The notes beneath the pieces are model-generated. The model saw nothing but the letters and a program-made list of their open reading frames with translations. It did no database searches and was not told where the DNA came from. From assembly GCA_001817755.1 (NCBI GenBank), contig MHIY01000023.1:68733-77632 (forward strand): 8,900 bases of DNA, written 5' to 3'. The DNA is from Candidatus Colwellbacteria bacterium RIFCSPLOWO2_01_FULL_48_10. Its GTDB lineage: Bacteria; Patescibacteriota; Minisyncoccia; UBA6257; Colwellbacteraceae. How positions within the stretch are numbered: the stretch's first letter is position 1; each line of letters starts with the position of its first letter. The position numbers and the translations under genes were made by a program. This document shows, in pieces, positions 5,228-8,900 of this stretch.

Positions 5228-5820
5228 TGTCTCGAAGTTTTTAGAAGTTCGCTGAATCTCGCTTTCAGCTTATCAAGTTTCGGGCTGATGACCAACTGAC
5301 AGTATGGTTGACTGGCGTTTTTCTCGTAGTAATTACGGTGATATTCCTCGGCTTCATAGAACTGCCCTAATGGTTTTACTTCGGTGACCACTTTCGGGCC
5401 GTTTTCATTCAGTCGGGCGATGAATTTTTCGACTTTTTCTCTTTGTTCATCGTTAGAGTAGAGGATTAAAGAGCGGTATTCTGCGCCCACATCATTGCCT
5501 TGGCGGTTGGGGGTCGTGGGGTCGTGCGTTGCGAAGAAGACGGTCAGCAGGTCTTCGTATTTGATTACCGCGGGATCAAAATCGATCTTTACCACTTCGG
5601 CATGGCCAGTTGCGCCGGTGTGTATTTGTTCGTATGTCGGGGAGGCGGAAGATCCACCTGTGGTTCGACTTCGCTCACCACCTCCGGTCTCTCGCTTATA
5701 ATCGTGGCCTCCGGCATATCCGGGCATAACCGAAACAACCCCCTTGAGACTTGAGAACACCGCCTCGGTACACCAAAAGCATCCTCCGCCGAAAACAGTC
5801 GTTTGAGTCATTTCTAACAT
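5224..5820 (-). CDS. msrA: Peptide-methionine (S)-S-oxide reductase MsrA with a loop insertion
   Basis: Reduces the S epimer of methionine sulfoxide. The 198-residue protein shows the catalytic motif GGGCFWCTEAVF with nucleophile C14, then VMPGYAGG (31-38), GATGHAEVVKIDFDP, FFATHDPTTPNRQGNDVGAEYRS and a late Cys (C174) that may resolve. Between GYAGG and PTYEQ most family members have about four residues; here there are 22 (39-60), rich in Gly, Ser, Thr and Arg, suggesting an in-frame insertion of about 18 residues in a surface loop. The ATG at 5820 has AAAAAGG six bases upstream. An alternative is leaderless initiation at M4 (ATG 5811): a perfect TATAAT overlaps the first ATG and would place the start point next to M4, and MTQTTVFGGGCFW resembles the usual start. 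The gene is first in an operon with msrB and diverges from the HAMP-PAS kinase. Confidence 0.95.
   Translation of the reverse strand: MLEMTQTTVFGGGCFWCTEAVFSSLKGVVSVMPGYAGGHDYKRETGGGERSRTTGGSSASPTYEQIHTGATGHAEVVKIDFDPAVIKYEDLLTVFFATHDPTTPNRQGNDVGAEYRSLILYSNDEQREKVEKFIARLNENGPKVVTEVKPLGQFYEAEEYHRNYYEKNASQPYCQLVISPKLDKLKARFSELLKTSRQ
5653..5683 (-). repeat. Palindromic motif inside the msrA insertion
   Basis: On the minus strand two direct copies of AGGTGG (5678-5683 and 5653-5658) flank TGAGCGAAGTCGAACCAC. GTGGT (5660-5664) and ACCAC (5677-5681) form a short stem. The GAGCGAAGTCGAAC core resembles dispersed palindromic repeats I recall from many bacterial genomes; that likeness is from memory. 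It encodes the Gly/Arg-rich part of the extra MsrA loop. Confidence 0.5.
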
Positions 5821-5826
5821 TATATA

Positions 5827-5833
5827 CCTTTTT
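5827..5833 (-). promoter_or_regulatory. Shine-Dalgarno of msrA
   Basis: AAAAAGG lies 6 bases before ATG 5820. Immediately after it a perfect TATAAT (complement of 5819-5824) overlaps the start codon, so two initiation modes are possible; no good -35 accompanies the TATAAT. Confidence 0.55.
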
Positions 5834-5934
5834 CAAAACGCAGGATTCGTTTCCATAAATACATTTATCAAAAATTAGGAAAATCTTTACCTTTTCTTTA
5901 ACGACAGGACCTTACGCTTACTTCGAGTAAAGAA

Positions 5935-7842
5935 ATGTTGAAGAATTTAACAATCAAGGCAAAACTTCTAATCTATTTCGGTCTATTGATAGTGCTCGCG
6001 GCGATAGTCGGGACCGCGAATACGTATAGCAATCATCAGATCGCCGCTAAGTTTGATTCTATCTCCGAAGATTCGGTTCCGTGGATCCAGTATCTTGAAA
6101 AAAGCAATTTAGCTATCAATAGGATAGCCAGAGGCATCCTGGATATTAGTTTACAGAAACTAGGCGTTGAAACTACAGATCAGGGTACTCTTGAAGGTAA
6201 AAAAGCGATCCTTTTAGCTATTATCACTGACTTTGACAAAGCTCATCATGACTATGATTCTTTGGGGCCGCATAACTCATCCGATACATCTTTTAGGAAT
6301 CAGATAGAATCTGGAACCCATGAGATCAAAACAGCGAGTCTGGAAATTATTGGATTGATTGGATCTAACGGTGGAGATCAGATCATTTTGGCCAAGACAG
6401 AAGAGCTAAGCAATGCTCTTGATGATTTCGGGGAGCTAATAGCCCGGGCCTTCGAGAATGAATATGAGGAAATAGAACTCAATCATGTTGCCGCCGATGC
6501 TCTGGCTAAATCTTTCATATGGATCAATGCAGCGATAATATTTTCTGCCATCACTTTGGCCATAAGCGTCGGTTTGGCCATGCGGAGAAGTATAGTGGGG
6601 CCGCTGAAAATCTTTGCCGATACGGGGCGGGAAGTGGCTCGTGGTAATTTAGAGATCGCGGTGAAGATCGATTCTAAAGACGAAGTCGGCGAATTGGCCG
6701 ACTCCTTCAACCAGATGACCATTAATCTGGCGACTTTATATGATGGACTTGAGGCTAAGGTTGTAGAGAGAACGCGCGAACTCTCGCAGTTGAGCAAACG
6801 GAATGGGATACTTCTTCAGAGTATCAGCGATGCCATTGTGGCCATTGACCGGGCATGGAACATCATAGAGTGGAACAGGGCGGCAGAAACGCTTACGGGC
6901 TACAACAGGGATGAGACTATGGGAAAACAATTCCGGGATTACGTCCACTTTGTTCGTGAACGCAACCGTTCTGAGAATATTAGCTTTATTGAGGAAGCCA
7001 TGCTTTACGGCAAGGTTAAATTTATGGATAACCACACGTTTTTGATATGCAAGGACAAGACTGAGATACCAATCGGAAACAGTGCCTCACCCATTTTTGA
7101 CGAAGAGAAAAAGGTCATCGGCGTAATGGTGATCTTTCGCGACCTGACTCAGGAATATAAATCCCAAGCGCTTAAGACGGATTTTAAATATGCTTCGCAT
7201 CAGATGCGCACCCCCGTTACCAAAATTGCCTGGGATTTGGAGTCCGCGCTTGATCTTGCGGATGGAGAGGAGAAAAAAGGCCTCATCCAAGACGCCTATG
7301 AGTCCACGCGTAGTATTGCTAAGATGGTCGATGAACTATTGGAACTCTCTGAAATAGATCAAGAAGTAGTTATTCCGCATTATGATATGGTGAATATTTC
7401 GGAAATGATCGCCGGCGTCTTTTCGGAAGTTGACCACGCGGTTAAGCGGCGCAAGTTGGGCCTTGTGTATTCGAACACATCGGTCATTAACATTGAGACC
7501 GACAAAGAGTTGCTGAAGAAAATACTCGTTAAGTTAATGGACAATGCGATCAACTACAACAAAGAGAACGGTAAAATATACCTTGAGGTCCAGGAAATGA
7601 AGGGAGCCTTGGTCATCGAGATACGTGATACTGGCATCGGTATTCTCGAACAGCAGCAGCCCATTGTTTTTACCAAATTCTTCCGCGGGTCGAATTTCAA
7701 TACTTCGAATTTATCGGGAGCCGGGCTGGGGCTTTTTATATCCCGGGCATATGCCGAAGTTCTGAATGGCAAAATATGGTTCAAATCCGAGCCTGACATC
7801 GGAACGTCGTTTTTCATTTCTATACCAAAGACGAGGGGCTAG
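5935..7842 (+). CDS. HAMP-PAS sensor histidine kinase
   Basis: Membrane sensor kinase of 635 residues. TM1 is about 11-28 and TM2 about 197-216, enclosing a mostly helical extracytoplasmic domain of about 165 residues, reminiscent of four-helix-bundle sensors (inference). A HAMP domain follows (about 217-270, with the typical DEVGELADSFNQM), then a coiled linker (270-290) and a PAS domain (about 290-405; SISDAIVAIDRAWNIIEWN, ending VMVIFRDLTQE). The phosphoacceptor H-box is SHQMRTPVTKIAWDL with H422. The ATPase domain has N-box LMDNAINYN (N537), G1 DTGIGI (565-570), F-box FTKFFRG and G2 GAGLGL (595-600), all intact. No receiver domain or neighbouring response regulator is present, so the output is unknown. 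GAG at 5925-5927 is a weak Shine-Dalgarno 7 bases from the ATG. It diverges from msrAB, but the sensor region has no Cys that would suggest redox sensing. The helicase follows 48 bases downstream on the same strand. Confidence 0.95.
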   Translation: MLKNLTIKAKLLIYFGLLIVLAAIVGTANTYSNHQIAAKFDSISEDSVPWIQYLEKSNLAINRIARGILDISLQKLGVETTDQGTLEGKKAILLAIITDFDKAHHDYDSLGPHNSSDTSFRNQIESGTHEIKTASLEIIGLIGSNGGDQIILAKTEELSNALDDFGELIARAFENEYEEIELNHVAADALAKSFIWINAAIIFSAITLAISVGLAMRRSIVGPLKIFADTGREVARGNLEIAVKIDSKDEVGELADSFNQMTINLATLYDGLEAKVVERTRELSQLSKRNGILLQSISDAIVAIDRAWNIIEWNRAAETLTGYNRDETMGKQFRDYVHFVRERNRSENISFIEEAMLYGKVKFMDNHTFLICKDKTEIPIGNSASPIFDEEKKVIGVMVIFRDLTQEYKSQALKTDFKYASHQMRTPVTKIAWDLESALDLADGEEKKGLIQDAYESTRSIAKMVDELLELSEIDQEVVIPHYDMVNISEMIAGVFSEVDHAVKRRKLGLVYSNTSVINIETDKELLKKILVKLMDNAINYNKENGKIYLEVQEMKGALVIEIRDTGIGILEQQQPIVFTKFFRGSNFNTSNLSGAGLGLFISRAYAEVLNGKIWFKSEPDIGTSFFISIPKTRG

Positions 7843-7844
7843 TA

Positions 7845-7858
7845 GCTACTTCGGTAGC
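7845..7858 (+). other. UUCG-tetraloop hairpin after the kinase
   Basis: GCTAC and GTAGC close a C(UUCG)G tetraloop two bases after the kinase stop. The loop type is very stable, but the 5-bp stem is short and ATATTTGCC follows, not a T-tract. It is probably an mRNA-processing or stability element, not a full terminator, so the helicase may be co-transcribed. Confidence 0.45.
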
Positions 7859-7890
7859 ATATTTGCCTTATATCTGTTATTGTGGAGTAG

Positions 7891-8900
7891 ATGAATGATA
7901 ACGAGAAGGGTTTTTCGGGTTTGGGAATCGCTCCTGGCATCCTAGAAATACTCGCAAAATTAAATATGCGCATACCGACTCCCATCCAGGAACAGTCGAT
8001 TCCTATCGCCATCGAGGGCAAGGACATGATGGGTATCGCCCAGACTGGAACGGGCAAGACGCTGGCTTTCGGGATACCGCTTATTCAGCGCGTGCTGAAA
8101 GACAATATCTATGGGTTGGTGGTAGCGCCGACCAGGGAACTCGCAATACAGATTAACGATTCTCTGGAAGCGATTTGCCGTCCGCTAGGCATAAGGACTG
8201 CGACGCTCATCGGCGGAGAGCCGATAGGCAGGCAAGTTAGGCAGATCGCGAGGGGACCGAGCATAGTGCTCGGGACGCCCGGGAGGATAATCGACCACTT
8301 AGAACAGAAGAACATATCTTTGAAAGAGGTCTCGATCGTGGTGCTGGACGAGGCTGATCGGATGCTCGACATGGGCTTTGCCCCGCAACTGAAGCGGATA
8401 ATGGCTTCTTTGCCCGCGGCGCGCCAGACGATGCTTTTCTCGGCCACGATGCCGGAAGAGATAACACAGATCGCAAAAACCTATCTCAAGTTGCCCATCC
8501 GTATTGAGATAGCCCGTCCGGGCAGCGCGGCGACCAAAGTAACTCAGGAATTGTTTGTCGTGGGCCAAGAGGACAAGGGGCGGCTGTTGGAAAAACTTTT
8601 ACAGGAATACAAGGGTTCGGTGCTGGTATTTTCGCGCACTAAGCATGGCGCGAGGAAGATCGCGGCTACGGTGCGTGCCTTTGGCCACCCCGCTGCCGAG
8701 ATACATTCTGACCGCTCGCTTGGCCAGCGTCGCGACGCTTTGGAAGGGTTTAAAACCGGCCGACACAGGGTGCTGGTTGCGACCGACATCGCCGCGCGTG
8801 GAATTGACGTGAGCAATATCGAATTGGTTTTGAACTACGACCTACCCCAGAACGCGGAGGACTATGTTCACCGCATCGGCCGCACTGGCCGCGCCGGCGG
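7891..8900 (+). CDS. DEAD-box RNA helicase, 3' end beyond the window
   Basis: ATP-dependent RNA helicase, RhlE-like in general layout, involved in RNA remodelling such as ribosome assembly or mRNA decay. The 336 codons visible run off the window end without a stop. The expected motifs occur in order: Q-motif (PTPIQ, Q33), motif I AQTGTGKT (50-57), Ia PTREL (80-84), GG (108-109), Ib TPGR (129-132), II DEAD (153-156), III SAT (184-186), IV VLVFSRT (244-250), V ATDIAARGID (297-306) and VI HRIGRTGR (327-334). Both RecA lobes are therefore essentially present, and only the end of lobe two and any C-terminal tail are missing. The ATG is the first possible start because TAG precedes it in frame. The Shine-Dalgarno GGAG (7884-7887) is only 3 bases from it, unusually close. 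Bases here are GC-rich compared with the kinase upstream. Confidence 0.95.
   Translation, partial: MNDNEKGFSGLGIAPGILEILAKLNMRIPTPIQEQSIPIAIEGKDMMGIAQTGTGKTLAFGIPLIQRVLKDNIYGLVVAPTRELAIQINDSLEAICRPLGIRTATLIGGEPIGRQVRQIARGPSIVLGTPGRIIDHLEQKNISLKEVSIVVLDEADRMLDMGFAPQLKRIMASLPAARQTMLFSATMPEEITQIAKTYLKLPIRIEIARPGSAATKVTQELFVVGQEDKGRLLEKLLQEYKGSVLVFSRTKHGARKIAATVRAFGHPAAEIHSDRSLGQRRDALEGFKTGRHRVLVATDIAARGIDVSNIELVLNYDLPQNAEDYVHRIGRTGRAG

Noticed and set aside
5834..5934. Promoters for msrA and for the HAMP-PAS kinase within the divergent spacer
   Set aside because: Candidate hexamers on both strands match consensus in about half the positions; none stands out from the AT-rich background.
5..7842. 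Response regulator partner for either kinase
   Set aside because: No receiver or DNA-binding domain was found in any frame; partners must lie outside the window or elsewhere in the genome.

Overview
The window looks like bacterial chromosome, possibly from an uncultivated Patescibacteria (candidate phyla radiation) lineage. That placement is an inference. It rests on the mix of AT-rich and GC-rich genes, the hairpin-dense intergenic DNA, a kinase H-box of the form SHQMRTP, and at least two genes whose -10 boxes sit almost on the start codon (leaderless style). Standard genetic code fits every gene. No rRNA, tRNA, CRISPR array, integrase or transposase is visible.

Layout. Bases 5-5820 are read on the minus strand. 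From right to left they hold an msrA-msrB methionine sulfoxide reductase operon with ATGA overlap; a promoter, leader peptide and attenuator-like RNA followed by a GNAT acetyltransferase resembling the beta-lysine acetyltransferase AblB; an intrinsic terminator; a 200-base hairpin-rich intergenic region; a YtcJ-like metal-dependent amidohydrolase; and a 35-residue small ORF immediately upstream of a six-TM orphan sensor histidine kinase. From 5935 the plus strand carries a HAMP-PAS sensor histidine kinase, then a DEAD-box RNA helicase cut by the window end. msrA and the second kinase diverge from a 114-base region.

How it fits together. The msrAB pair repairs oxidised methionine. The two kinases have no response regulator in the window, so their outputs are unknown. 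The amidohydrolase and acetyltransferase are probably single-gene metabolic units.

The most interesting region is 4620-4838, between msrB and the acetyltransferase. A sigma70-type promoter with a 15-base dyad over its -35 box is followed by a short ORF with Lys-Lys-Gly-Lys-Lys-Tyr-Tyr codons. That ORF overlaps RNA segments that can form either a long antiterminator or an intrinsic terminator. This is the architecture of amino-acid transcription attenuation, here in front of what may be a lysine-related acetyltransferase. Other points worth checking are an in-frame, palindrome-bearing insertion in msrA, the small ORF next to the six-TM kinase, and the cloverleaf-like hairpin cluster at 3356-3470.
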